From CAZDDB01 sp963843285 (GTDB lineage: Bacteria > Acidobacteriota > HRBIN11 > JAKEFK01), in contig CAWJJO010000011.1 in the NCBI GenBank assembly GCA_963843285.1, positions 62,001 to 126,000 of the forward strand: a stretch of 64,000 nt of DNA, read 5' to 3'. The notes under the pieces were generated by a model, which worked only from the letters and a program-made list of their open reading frames with translations, was not told where the DNA came from and searched no databases. Positions 1 to 8,722 of this stretch are shown here, piece by piece (position 1 is the first letter of the stretch; every line of letters begins with the position of its first letter). The translations under genes and the position numbers were made by a program.

Positions 1-1124
1 GAAATTCCCTCCACAATCTCGACGGAGTCTCCGGAGCGACGTCCGGTGCGTACCCGTTTTTCTGCTGTAATATTGTTCGCCACCAGAATCACTTTGTTGA
101 TTCCTGCAAATGCGGTAATGGAAGACGCGGGAACCAGAATGGCGGGATCCTGTGCCTGTACAACGATCTCAGCGCGCGCAAAAGTGCCAGGACGAAGTTG
201 TCCGTTTTGATTCGGAATTTCTGCTTCCACAGCAAGCGTCCGGTTGTCCGCACTGATTGCCGGACTGACTCGCGCTACTTTTCCCGGATAGACGGTAGCA
301 TCTTCATCGATTTTTACGCTCACTTGCTGGCCGATCCGAATCCCGACCGCTTCCCGTTCCGGCACCGCAAGACGCAAACGCAGCGGGTCGCTGCTTACTA
401 TACGAAAGGCAGCCTCACCCGCTGGAAGAAACTGCCCCGCGGAGATCAATCGTTCCTGAACCGCTCCATCCATGTTGCTGGTTAGAATCGAATCACTCTG
501 TTGTTTTCGCGCAATTTCCAGCTCTGCCTGCCGCTGTGATAACACGGCCTGCCGGTTGCGAACTTCTTCCCGAGCATCCTGATAGCGGGCTTCCGCCACA
601 TGAAAGTTTGCCAGGGCATCATCCAGCTGAGAACGGGAGATCAGGCCTTGCTTGGACAACGACTCCATGCGTTCTCGGGTCAATCGCGCTTGCTCGAGAA
701 CTGCTGCCGCCTGCCGCACGAGCGCCGTTTCCTCGGGAACGATGGCCGTTGGATTGGAACCGGCATCCATTCCAAGACGAGCGCGTGCTTGCTGGAGCGC
801 TGCTTCCGATTGGCGCACACGCAGATCAAAATCGGTGGGTTCCAGCCTCGCAAGCACCTGCCCGCGCTTCACATGGCTTCCCAGATCTACTGCAATCTCG
901 CGGACCCGTCCCGCTACTTTGAGAGCAAGGGTAACCTCTTGATCGGCAGCCAGTGTGCCGGTAACAGCCACCGTTCTTGCCAGAACCGTCTTCTCCGCGC
1001 GCACAACGCGCACCTGTTTGCTCTTTGCCTCCGAATTAGACGCGCGAGCCCTGCTGCCATCGCATCCAAACCAGAAGGTTGCAATGGCGCAAAACAGGAT
1101 TCCGGCGAACAATTTCCGCATCAT
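1..1124 (-). CDS. RND efflux periplasmic adaptor (HlyD/AcrA type), C-terminus off the window
   Basis: Membrane fusion protein that would link an inner-membrane RND pump to an outer-membrane channel. The 374 visible codons give a lipoprotein-like start (hydrophobic stretch then FGCDG), a biotinyl-lipoyl half (TVAVTGTLAADQEVTLAL, RVREIAVDLGSHVKRGQVLA), a long coiled-coil hairpin at about residues 95-210 and the second lipoyl half (MDGAVQERLISAGQF). A beta-barrel segment follows. Two ATG codons sit side by side at the start (1124 and 1121) and I took the first. The reading frame is open to base 1, so the C-terminus and probably the pump gene lie outside. The family assignment is firm; the substrate is unknown. 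Confidence 0.9.
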   Translation of the reverse strand, partial: MMRKLFAGILFCAIATFWFGCDGSRARASNSEAKSKQVRVVRAEKTVLARTVAVTGTLAADQEVTLALKVAGRVREIAVDLGSHVKRGQVLARLEPTDFDLRVRQSEAALQQARARLGMDAGSNPTAIVPEETALVRQAAAVLEQARLTRERMESLSKQGLISRSQLDDALANFHVAEARYQDAREEVRNRQAVLSQRQAELEIARKQQSDSILTSNMDGAVQERLISAGQFLPAGEAAFRIVSSDPLRLRLAVPEREAVGIRIGQQVSVKIDEDATVYPGKVARVSPAISADNRTLAVEAEIPNQNGQLRPGTFARAEIVVQAQDPAILVPASSITAFAGINKVILVANNITAEKRVRTGRRSGDSVEIVEGI

Positions 1125-1182
1125 ATGTCAGCCCTACAAAATATATGGGAATTACCTCCCACGTCAATCAGACGAGCCGCTT

Positions 1183-2256
1183 CTATTCCTGACCGCCCGC
1201 TTTTTTCAAGACTTCTGCTGCTTCCGGATGATTGTATTCCAAGGCAAATTTCAGCGGCGTGCTTCCGATTAGATTCTTTGCGTTGACCTTTGCCCCGGCT
1301 GCGATCAGGGCCTGAATCACATCGGCGTGACCGTGTGAGGCAGCGAAATGTAGGGCGGTATTGTGGAGATCTTTGCCAACCACATTGACGTCCGCTTTTG
1401 CCTCAATCAGCAACTTCACCACTTCGAGGTGACCTTCCTGGGCTGCGAAAAGAAGCGGTGTGACACCTTGATACTCTTTCGCTTCGATGTCAGCTCCGGC
1501 TTGAACGAGCGCCCGTATCACATCTGCGTGTCCGTTGATTGCCGCCAGATGCATGGCGGTTTGATCCTTCTTATTGATCACTTTCCAATCCGCACTCGCT
1601 TTGAGCAGTGCGCTCACGACTTCCGCATGTCCTTCTTGAGCGGCCCAGAGCAGCGCTGTATAGTTGTCGTCGTCTTTCCCGGTCAAATCAGCCTTTGCCT
1701 CGATCAGAGCGTTGGCCAGGGCGGAGTTCCCCTTCACCGACGCGATCATCAAAGGTGTGTAGTGTTTCTTACCGGTGATGTTTACATCGGCGCCGGCATG
1801 GACCAGCGCTAGGGCAAGGTCGGTATGTCCATCCTGACTGGCCCACCACAATGCTGTCAGTCCCTGTTCGTCCTTTGCGTTGATATCGGCGCCTGCCTGA
1901 ACAAGCATGAGAGCGACGTCCGGGATCTTTTGATAGATCGCCAGCAGTACCGGAGAGAGGGTTTGAGAATCCTCGCCAATGAACGTGGCTTTTACATCTG
2001 CTTTCGCATCGAGAAGCATCTTTACCATTTCAGGTCTTTCATTGTAGATGGTTAGAATCAACGCGCTGTTGCCGGCACCATCCGTTGTGTTTGGGGATAG
2101 ACCCTTCTTTAGCAGCTTCTGGAAGTCCTTCATGTTTCCGGATTCAATGCTATCCAGAAAATCCTGTTCCTTTTCGGAAAGTTCCGCGACGCTCAGATTT
2201 GAAAATGCCAGGATGCAGGAAAGGACCAGGACAATGACCCGGAGTGAGCACTTCAT
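1183..2256 (-). CDS. Secreted ankyrin-repeat protein
   Basis: Protein of 357 residues with a signal peptide (MKCSLRVIVLVLSCILAFSN, cleavage near SVA) and about nine ankyrin repeats filling the rest. Repeated cores such as NTALHFAASHGHADVIQALI and TPLLFAAQEGHLEVVKLLIE are plain, each 33 residues apart. Ankyrin stacks bind protein partners; the partner here is unknown and the protein would act in the periplasm or outside. The start at 2256 is chosen over the upstream ATG at 2328 because GGGAGG lies just before it and the signal peptide begins there. It is convergent with nothing and follows the adaptor gene on the same strand at a short distance. Confidence 0.88.
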   Translation of the reverse strand: MKCSLRVIVLVLSCILAFSNLSVAELSEKEQDFLDSIESGNMKDFQKLLKKGLSPNTTDGAGNSALILTIYNERPEMVKMLLDAKADVKATFIGEDSQTLSPVLLAIYQKIPDVALMLVQAGADINAKDEQGLTALWWASQDGHTDLALALVHAGADVNITGKKHYTPLMIASVKGNSALANALIEAKADLTGKDDDNYTALLWAAQEGHAEVVSALLKASADWKVINKKDQTAMHLAAINGHADVIRALVQAGADIEAKEYQGVTPLLFAAQEGHLEVVKLLIEAKADVNVVGKDLHNTALHFAASHGHADVIQALIAAGAKVNAKNLIGSTPLKFALEYNHPEAAEVLKKAGGQE

Positions 2257-2330
2257 ATTGAACCTCCCTTGAGAAGTGGGTACCCTGTTCATCGTACCAG
2301 ATGTTGCATTACGCTGGTGACTAAACACGG

Positions 2331-2384
2331 AGTGCAGGCAAGATGCCTGCGACCCATAATGCAGGCTGGAAGCCTGCGCTCCAA
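2331..2384. repeat. Palindromic repeat, family A (copy 1)
   Basis: Two GCAGGC...GCCTGC hairpins in tandem, joined by a GACCCATAAT-type linker. The same arrangement recurs near 9656, 12570, 32329 and 44790, with a GCGGGC variant near 21730. Always intergenic. It resembles REP/MITE-like non-coding repeats. Here it lies between the ankyrin gene start and the next plus-strand gene. Confidence 0.8.
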
Positions 2385-2396
2385 ATAGGAGGGTTC

Positions 2397-2633
2397 ATGT
2401 TTCGTTTATCCGACATCATCGCTTCCATCGGTGTTGCAATTCTATTGCTGGCTTTTTTGTTGAATCTTTTGAAGAAGCTGCGGCAAGACAGTGTCAGTTA
2501 TTCGGTATTGAACGTGATTGGCGCCGGCTTCGCTTGCTATGCATCCTGGCTCATTCACTTCTGGCCGTTTGTAGTGCTGGAAGGCACATGGTGCCTGGCC
2601 GCCATAGTGGCGCTTCTGCGGCGTCGCTCCTAA
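2397..2633 (+). CDS. Small CBU_0592-like membrane protein
   Basis: Membrane protein of 78 residues with three hydrophobic segments: DIIASIGVAILLLAFLLNLL, a middle NVIGAGFACYASWLIHFWPF and a last LEGTWCLAAIVALL. The pattern (short first helix, tyrosine-asparagine, GAG, then a conserved E-x-x-W) matches my memory of the CBU_0592 family of unknown function. The start at 2397 is preceded by AGGAGGG at ideal spacing; an upstream ATG at 2343 would lie inside the palindromic repeat and is rejected. A stand-alone gene. Confidence 0.7.
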   Translation: MFRLSDIIASIGVAILLLAFLLNLLKKLRQDSVSYSVLNVIGAGFACYASWLIHFWPFVVLEGTWCLAAIVALLRRRS

Positions 2634-2670
2634 AACCTATTCCTAACTTTGTGCCTTCGTGCCTTTGTGG

Positions 2671-5600
2671 TTATTCTTCCTTCCAGGTCGGCACGCGGCC
2701 GGGCGTCCAGGGAGCGCCTGCGATCTCCGCTTTGTCTTCCAGCCCTTTCAGATCCGTTTCGATCAGCTTGTGAAGTCCGTCTAATACGGTAGTAAACTCA
2801 GCTGTCGCGATCTCGTAATTGCGCTGATGTGTGCCTGTGGCGCTGCTGGTGGTGGTCCAGTGCCCGTACACGATGGTCTGGACGCGGTTGGCGATTGCGG
2901 GAGCGACCGGTTCATTGAATTGCGCGGGGATGGGATCTCCGCTGAGCGCGCGTTGCAGATCTTTCAAACGAGCGATCAATGCGCGAGCCTCATCCGCAAG
3001 TTTCGGGTCTGCAGAGGGAGTGTCATCAAGCGCTTTCTTGATAGAATCCAGACGATTTTGCGCTTCACCGGCCGCTTCCACCGCGCCCATCACAGCGCGT
3101 TGAAGTCGCGCAGTTTTGCGCTCAAACGCCATTAGTGCAGCGCGATCGGCAGATGGCAGACTGGATGCACCGAGGGCCTGCGTCTGGAATGTTTGCGATT
3201 CGCCGAGGGGTGTAACAGCTCCATTGACCCGTTTCGCGAGATTCACTTTGTACGTTCCCGGAACAACCAGAGGTCCCATCGGCGGCGGCGTAAAGGGATC
3301 GTACAGCGCGGGCGGTTGCAGCTTTGTGGGCGTCGCCGGAGGAAAGCGCAAATCCCAGGCCACGCGATGAAAACCGGCACTCGCAGGTCCGGTCAGACGT
3401 CGCATGACATTTCCCTGCTCATCAGTGACCGTTAATAGAATCGCAGGTTCTTCTTCCCGACTTTCTGCTTCCAGATCGGACCATGCCGGATAGAACACAT
3501 CCTTTCCTTCTTTGATCAGCTCTTTTTCCTTTTCCTGACGCACTTTCTTTTTCGTCTTGATTTCTTCTTTCAGGTAGTAAGTAAAGACGGCTCCAAAGGG
3601 AGGGTTTGGAGCAGAGTAGAACGAATCGCTTTGAAATGATTTTTCAGGCAAGCCCAATGGATCTTGCGGAATGAACATCCAGGCTTGTTTTACAGGGGAC
3701 AGGAATGCTTCCTGTTGCAGTATGGATTCCGTAGCGCGGCGCAATGGAATGATGTCATCGAGGATGTAAAAACCACGGCCAAAAGTTGCGACGACCAGAT
3801 CGTTTTCCTGTTTTTGAATCACGAGATCGCGCACCGCAACCGGCGGCATTCCGCCTTTTAGCTGGATCCAGCGCTTGCCGCCATCGATTGTAAAAAAGAG
3901 CCCGAACTCCGTACCGGCAAAAAGTAGATTCGCGTTTTCCGGATCTTCAATGACTACCCAGACGCTTCCGCGTTCCGGTAGATTCCCGGCGATCGACGTC
4001 CAGGTTTTTCCACGATCATTGCTCTTCAAAAGGTATGGTTTGAAGTCTCCCGTCTTATGATTGTTAAATGCCGCATAAACCGTATCTACATTGTGAAGCG
4101 ACGGAGTAATGCGTGAAACATAGGTAGTATCCGGCACTCCTGCGAAGCGATCGTATTTGGTCCATGCTCTTCCACTATCGTCGCTTACCTGAATCAACCC
4201 GTCATCTGTACCCACATACAGCAGGCCTTCTTTGAGCGGTGATTCTGCCAGCGAAACGATGTTGCCGTAGAAGGATGTCGATTGGCCTTTTGCGACCGAA
4301 TCGACGCTCCAGACTCGCCCCATAATTTTCAGCTTGTTGCGATCGATCTGCCGTGAGAGATCCGGCGATACGGCTTTCCAGTTGTCCCCCCGATCATCAC
4401 TGCGAAACAGAATGTTGGCCGCGAAATAGAGTCGTGTGTGCGAATGCGGGCTGATGATCAGCGGTGAATCCCAGTTCCATCGCAGTGCCGGCTCCCCTTT
4501 GCCGGGTTGAGGCTGGATATCAATCTTTTCTCCGTTCTTGCGGTCGAAACGGGCGAGAGCGCCGTACTGCGCCTCCGAGTAAATGATGTTTGGATCTTCG
4601 GGATCAACCTGGCTTTGAAAACCGTCTCCTCCAATCGTCACAAACCAGTCCGAGTTGACGATTCCGTGCGATGTAATCGTTCGCGACGGGCCGCCAAGCG
4701 TATCGTTATCCTGTGTGCCACCGTAAACGTAATAGAACGGCTTGCTGTTATCGACAGCGACTTTATAAAATTGCGTTACTGGAAGATTCGCTTTGAAATC
4801 CCATGTGGCTCCCCGGTCGTAACTTTCGTAAAGGCCGCCATCACATCCAACCATCAAATGTTTTGTATTGGCCGGATCGATCCAGACCACGTGATTATCC
4901 ACATGTTTGTATTTCTCCCCGACTCTTCGGAATGTCTTGCCTCCGTCTTCTGTAATTTGCAGCCAGGTGTCTACGGAGTAGACCCGATCCGGGTTTTGCG
5001 GATCGGCGAAGATTTCCTGGTAATACATCGGACCACTGGGAACATAATCGCTTCTTTTTTCCCAGTTTCCGCCCGCATCCTCGGAACGGAAAAAACCGCC
5101 TGCCTTGTTGGCTGCTTCGATCACTGCGTAGACTGAATCAGGAGCAGCGGGGGAGATCGCGAGTCCGATCCGTCCCATTTCTTCTTTAGGTAATCCGCTT
5201 TCCAATTTTTTCCAGTCTGCCCCGCCGTTGCTGGATTTGTAGATGGCAGATTCCGGCCCACCATCAATCAGAGTCCAGACATGGCGTCTTCGTTGATATG
5301 CCGCTGCATACAGGACCTCCGGATTGCGCGGATCCATCACAACATCGGTGACGCCGGTGTTCTCCGAAATTTTCAGTACCTGGTTCCAGGTTTTTCCACC
5401 GTCGGTTGTCTTATAAAGCCCGCGATCGCCACCAGGCGCCCAGAGAGGTCCTTGCGCCGCAACATAGACAACCCGCGAATCATTCGGGTGAATCAGGATC
5501 TTTGCGATATGTTCTGAATTCTTCAGTCCGACATTTTCCCAGTTTTTGCCGCCATCGCTCGACTTGTATACACCATCGCCGTACCCCACACTGCGCTGAC

Positions 5601-5955
5601 TGTTGTTTTCACCGGTTCCAACCCACACTGTGAACGGGTCGTTCGGATCCACGGCTACGCATCCGATCGAAGAAGAAGTCTGGCCGTCAAAGACAGGATT
5701 GAATGTGGTTCCGCCATTGATCGTCTTCCATACACCGCCGGCTGCTGCGGTGACATAATAGACGCCCGGATTTTTGGGATCGACTGCAAGATCAGTCAGT
5801 CGTCCGGAAGTCACGGCGGGACCGATCCCGCGCAATTCCAAACCCTGGAATGTTTCCGGTTTCCATACCGTCTTTTCTTCTGTTTTTTTCTCCGCAGCAA
5901 ATGTGGCGTTCGCGCAAACGGTCAGAATGATGATGACTGATAGTAGTCTTTTCAT
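2671..5955 (-). CDS. Secreted sortilin/BNR-type beta-propeller protein (VPS10-like)
   Basis: Protein of 1094 residues with a signal peptide (MKRLLSVIIILTVCANATFA). Residues about 30-740 hold many BNR/Asp-box repeats of the S-x-D-x-G-x-x-W type (SSDGGKNWENVG, TTDGGKTWNQVL, SEDAGGNWEKRS, SNDRGKTWTSIA), as in the VPS10/sortilin N-domain and YCF48-like propellers. Residues 740-1094 form a helical and beta-rich C-terminal part with no motif I recognise. Such proteins are common as paralogous families in Acidobacteriota and are often labelled glycosyl hydrolase without proof. GGAGGAGAG precedes the ATG. Probably periplasmic or surface exposed; substrate unknown. Confidence 0.88.
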   Translation of the reverse strand: MKRLLSVIIILTVCANATFAAEKKTEEKTVWKPETFQGLELRGIGPAVTSGRLTDLAVDPKNPGVYYVTAAAGGVWKTINGGTTFNPVFDGQTSSSIGCVAVDPNDPFTVWVGTGENNSQRSVGYGDGVYKSSDGGKNWENVGLKNSEHIAKILIHPNDSRVVYVAAQGPLWAPGGDRGLYKTTDGGKTWNQVLKISENTGVTDVVMDPRNPEVLYAAAYQRRRHVWTLIDGGPESAIYKSSNGGADWKKLESGLPKEEMGRIGLAISPAAPDSVYAVIEAANKAGGFFRSEDAGGNWEKRSDYVPSGPMYYQEIFADPQNPDRVYSVDTWLQITEDGGKTFRRVGEKYKHVDNHVVWIDPANTKHLMVGCDGGLYESYDRGATWDFKANLPVTQFYKVAVDNSKPFYYVYGGTQDNDTLGGPSRTITSHGIVNSDWFVTIGGDGFQSQVDPEDPNIIYSEAQYGALARFDRKNGEKIDIQPQPGKGEPALRWNWDSPLIISPHSHTRLYFAANILFRSDDRGDNWKAVSPDLSRQIDRNKLKIMGRVWSVDSVAKGQSTSFYGNIVSLAESPLKEGLLYVGTDDGLIQVSDDSGRAWTKYDRFAGVPDTTYVSRITPSLHNVDTVYAAFNNHKTGDFKPYLLKSNDRGKTWTSIAGNLPERGSVWVVIEDPENANLLFAGTEFGLFFTIDGGKRWIQLKGGMPPVAVRDLVIQKQENDLVVATFGRGFYILDDIIPLRRATESILQQEAFLSPVKQAWMFIPQDPLGLPEKSFQSDSFYSAPNPPFGAVFTYYLKEEIKTKKKVRQEKEKELIKEGKDVFYPAWSDLEAESREEEPAILLTVTDEQGNVMRRLTGPASAGFHRVAWDLRFPPATPTKLQPPALYDPFTPPPMGPLVVPGTYKVNLAKRVNGAVTPLGESQTFQTQALGASSLPSADRAALMAFERKTARLQRAVMGAVEAAGEAQNRLDSIKKALDDTPSADPKLADEARALIARLKDLQRALSGDPIPAQFNEPVAPAIANRVQTIVYGHWTTTSSATGTHQRNYEIATAEFTTVLDGLHKLIETDLKGLEDKAEIAGAPWTPGRVPTWKEE

Positions 5956-6061
5956 GGCATCTCTCCTCCGGATACAAAGAATCTGAGCATACTACCGGCC
6001 TGAAGCGATCACAACAGGAGGGGCATGAGCGGGACATCGGCGGACCAGGCGGGTAAAGAAG

Positions 6062-6310
6062 TCAATCCTGGAGCAAATGGCGAAGATTCTCTCTGGTCAA
6101 CAATTTTGCATCTTGAGGATCTTCAAGAAACGGAGCTACATCCTGTGCAACACGATCCCAGGACAAAGGGAAGATTCGGCGCGCTACCGCTTTCTTCCAT
6201 GTGTTGTCGCGAAGCTCGCGCCCTTTCCGGCCTGTTTGGCGAAGAGCATTGTTCAGTAATACGAGATTTGGAGCCGGCCAGTCGGGATCACAACTAAGTC
6301 TGAGGCAAGT
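6062..6310 (-). pseudogene. Remnant of a nucleotidyltransferase-like (AbiEii-type?) C-terminus
   Basis: A coherent minus-strand reading frame of about 80 codons ends with a stop at 6062 and has no start; its 5' end runs into the last bases of the retropepsin-like gene. It ends in a pattern W-D-x-V-x-x-D-V-x-x-F-L-E-D-P-x-D-x-x-L-L-T-x-E-N-L, which resembles the C-terminal end of AbiEii-type nucleotidyltransferase toxins from memory. Upstream it holds basic helices (RQTGRKGRELRDNTWKK). With no N-terminus or catalytic GSR...D segment it is at best a remnant. The assignment is weak. Confidence 0.3.
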
Positions 6311-6312
6311 GA

Positions 6313-7734
6313 CTATTTGAGGAATGTAACTGTGCGGTTCCTGTAATCAATCAGCAGAGTGTAGCCTTGCAGGAAGTCGCGTCCAAGAATCAGGTCGAGC
6401 TCGAGATCGAGACTTTCACTGGTATCGGCCAGATTCAACGCGCGCATGCGGTCGAAGTTCTTCTTGATTCCGCCGATTGCGACTTCCACATTCTCCGCGA
6501 TCAGAAGATTTTCCGCTGTTCCGCCGACTCCGGATACAATGGCGTCATGCCGGAGCTGCAGACTTAGCGGATAATTGATGTAAGCGTATTTTTTTGCCGT
6601 AGCGACCGAAATCAGGCTGCCATCCGATCCGGTATCCAGAAGGATATCCATATTTTCAGGTGATTTTTTGATCCGGCCTTTCAGGATAATCATCTTATTG
6701 ACGATGTAGAAGGGGAAGGTTTCCCGTAGGGAGAAGTTCAAATCCTTTCGTGTGAAATATGCGGAGGGCTCTTCATTGAACGGAAGCAGAACCATTTTCC
6801 TTCCTGCTTTCATGGGAATGAGGATTCGATGATTTGAGAACAGGTTCGAACCTGTGAATCCATCGATATCTGAAAATGGGAATGATGGGCTCACTCCTGC
6901 TACAGGATTCTGAATCTCCAGTTGTCCTGCTTGAAACCGTTCGAGCACAAGGCGCTTGCCGGATGTGATCTGTTTTTTGCCCAGACCCAGGACCAGCTGT
7001 TCGGTCTCCAGGATGGGTTTCCAATCCCGCTTTTTCAACACCAGTCCGGTAGCTCCCGTGTCCAGCATCAAAGTGACTTTTTCGTTCCGGTTCATGGTCC
7101 CTTGAATCAGCAATCCGCGGGAATCAAAATCGGTATCGATTTCGTCGATGCCGGGCAGGGATGAAATGAAGTTCAGGCGAATATCGTGTGTCTGTTTGAT
7201 GAAATCGATGGAATATTGGGCCACTGACCGTTTGACCGGGTCCTCGGATGGCTGTGCCAGAAACCGGGTGAAATAATCGATCGCCTCCTCATCGGTAGAG
7301 GCGGTTTCGCCGGCGAAGAAGAGAAGCTCCGGCCGTTCCGGAGATAGCGTCAACGCCTGTTTGATCTGGTTTCGAACGCCTGCCAGATCATTCTTCCAGT
7401 ATGCGTATGTCGCCCTTCCAAGAAGAGAAAGCCAGTCCTCTGTAAATTCGCCTTTTGCGCGCTCTATTTCTCCAATTCTCAATAGAGCAATCGCCCGTGC
7501 AGAACTGCTTGCGGCATTGTAATTCTTGCAATTGATTTCTGACTGTAAATGAATTCTGTTTTCCCACACTTCTTTTGTGACCGGATCTGAAAAAGAATTT
7601 TGCAGAAGTTTATCCGCTTTCTTGTAGTCTCCGTTGTAGTAGGCCTGCAGAAATTCTGTCCGGATCGCTTCATCAAAAGGATAGAGCAGGCAGGGAAGAA
7701 TCAGGAGGAGGGAAACAACCCAAAGTCTCTTCAT
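6313..7734 (-). CDS. Periplasmic double retropepsin-like aspartic protease with helical repeat N-terminus
   Basis: Protein of 473 residues. A signal peptide (MKRLWVVSLLLILPCLLYP) is followed by about 170 residues of helical, TPR-like sequence, then two aspartic protease-like domains. Each carries a D-T-G triad: LMLDTGATGLVL at about residue 222 and ILLDTGSDGSLIS at about 365, with the later ILGRDFLQGY typical of the family. Retropepsin folds normally work as dimers, so two copies in one chain could make a single active unit, as in pepsins. The substrate is unknown. A perfect palindrome sits about 42 bp upstream of the start and could be an operator. Confidence 0.82.
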   Translation of the reverse strand: MKRLWVVSLLLILPCLLYPFDEAIRTEFLQAYYNGDYKKADKLLQNSFSDPVTKEVWENRIHLQSEINCKNYNAASSSARAIALLRIGEIERAKGEFTEDWLSLLGRATYAYWKNDLAGVRNQIKQALTLSPERPELLFFAGETASTDEEAIDYFTRFLAQPSEDPVKRSVAQYSIDFIKQTHDIRLNFISSLPGIDEIDTDFDSRGLLIQGTMNRNEKVTLMLDTGATGLVLKKRDWKPILETEQLVLGLGKKQITSGKRLVLERFQAGQLEIQNPVAGVSPSFPFSDIDGFTGSNLFSNHRILIPMKAGRKMVLLPFNEEPSAYFTRKDLNFSLRETFPFYIVNKMIILKGRIKKSPENMDILLDTGSDGSLISVATAKKYAYINYPLSLQLRHDAIVSGVGGTAENLLIAENVEVAIGGIKKNFDRMRALNLADTSESLDLELDLILGRDFLQGYTLLIDYRNRTVTFLK

Positions 7735-7775
7735 TCAGGGTAAACTTATTTCACTCAAAACTTGGACGCGATTTA

Positions 7776-7790
7776 TGAAACTAAGTTTCA
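7776..7790. promoter_or_regulatory. Palindrome upstream of the retropepsin-like gene
   Basis: TGAAACTAAGTTTCA is a perfect inverted repeat around one central base. It lies between the end of the BMC-H gene and the start of the retropepsin-like gene, with a further TGAAACT copy nearby. It could be an operator for the latter or part of a weak terminator for the former. Confidence 0.35.
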
Positions 7791-7800
7791 CAATATGAAA

Positions 7801-8097
7801 CTACGGCTTAGCGGGTGGAGCATAGCCTTTGATCTTTGCGATGATCTTCTCGAGTTCGTCATGCGGCGCCGGGATTACGTGAACGGCCACAAGCTCACCC
7901 ACTCTGCGCGCTGCGGCTGCGCCTGCATCGGTGGCGGCCTGGACTGAAGCGACATCACCTGTTACGAAGATGGTAACCATCCCCGCCTCGATATAATCGC
8001 GGCCAATCAGGACAACGTTTGCCGTCTTTTCCATGGCATCCGCGGCTTCGACCGCTCCAACAAATCCAATGGTCTCCACCATTCCCAGCGCGTCCAT
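7801..8097 (-). CDS. Bacterial microcompartment shell protein (BMC-H)
   Basis: Protein of 98 residues forming a single BMC domain: MDALGMVETIGFVGAVEAAD at the N-terminus, the central AGMVTIFVTGDVASVQAATD segment and the HVIPAPHDELEKI end are hallmarks of hexameric shell tiles such as PduA, EutM and CcmK. BMC-H proteins assemble into flat layers with a central pore. In other genomes they sit in large operons with encapsulated enzymes and pentameric vertex (BMV/EutN) proteins. None is present here: the neighbours are a protease-like gene and repeats. No clear ribosome site precedes the ATG. The family call is firm; the role of a lone shell gene is open. Confidence 0.93.
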   Translation of the reverse strand: MDALGMVETIGFVGAVEAADAMEKTANVVLIGRDYIEAGMVTIFVTGDVASVQAATDAGAAAARRVGELVAVHVIPAPHDELEKIIAKIKGYAPPAKP

Positions 8098-8211
8098 ACC
8101 GCAAGTTTACAGCAGCTACCGCTCAAAAGAAAACTTTCCTGGCCGGCAGGGTTTAGAATCTGCTTTGTTCCGTATTATATGTCGATGCCCGGCATTTCTT
8201 GACCCAATCCG

Positions 8212-8386
8212 GAATTCTGGTAGTGGCTCATTTTTGTGTTGCTCGACAACAAAGCCTGTTTGCGGTTTGTAACGCCCGCGTCCCGCGGGCCGAGCTCGAC
8301 CTCAAGAGCCCGCCAGAGGCGGGCGTTACAAACGAATTCGTGAGATCAAATTGCAGCAACACAAAAATGAGCCACTACCGGAATTC
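8212..8386. repeat. Inverted-repeat element F with another repeat nested inside
   Basis: Two 31-bp arms (8212-8242 and 8356-8386) are reverse complements with one mismatch and include GTGGCTCATTTTTGTGTTGC. Between them lies a complete family C palindrome (8265-8333). The simplest reading is that a family C element inserted into, or is carried by, a larger palindromic element. No coding sequence is seen. It resembles a MITE without transposase. Confidence 0.8.
8265..8333. repeat. Palindromic repeat, family C (copy 1), nested
   Basis: The arms GTTTGTAACGCCCGC and GCGGGCGTTACAAAC form a long hairpin with a GAGCTC-containing centre. A second copy with 19-bp perfect arms lies at 39739-39809. Confidence 0.8.
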
Positions 8387-8722
8387 TTGTTACCTGCGTC
8401 AGGAAGTTGTCGGCATGAACCTTGCTTCGATTTATTTTCTGTTCTATATCGGCGTTTTTTGCCGTTCGCTTCTTTTTCGGTCCTCGCGGGCATTCGAATT
8501 GCAGACGCCGGTCCGTTACCTGCCTCCCGGATCTACCTTTCAACCCTGGTTTCGATGGCCGTCCTCCTGATTTTGTCTACGATCTGATTGCAGGCTTCTC
8601 GCTTTCTGTTCGTTTGCAGCCTTCATCGCAGACAGCTTGAGTTCTGACCTTCGCGACGACACGATAGACGCGATGACGCGACGACGCACATGATATGATT
8701 TCCCGATCAGGAGGAGTTATCA
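8387..8722. other. Intergenic stretch without a supported gene
   Basis: 336 bases between element F and the DUF2911 gene. Short open frames exist on both strands but none has a ribosome site, recognisable motif or consistent composition. The last 20 bases supply AGGAGG for the next gene. Confidence 0.5.

Noticed and set aside
600..1286. Long plus-strand frame opposite the RND adaptor and ankyrin genes
   Set aside because: It is the reverse-frame image of a gene with clear lipoyl and coiled-coil motifs; no ribosome site and no family match.
4507..5136. 209-codon plus-strand frame opposite the propeller gene
   Set aside because: The minus strand carries regular BNR repeats through this whole stretch.
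6025..6297. Plus-strand frame in the gap before the retropepsin-like gene
   Set aside because: The minus strand here reads a more protein-like remnant; the plus frame has no ribosome site or motif.
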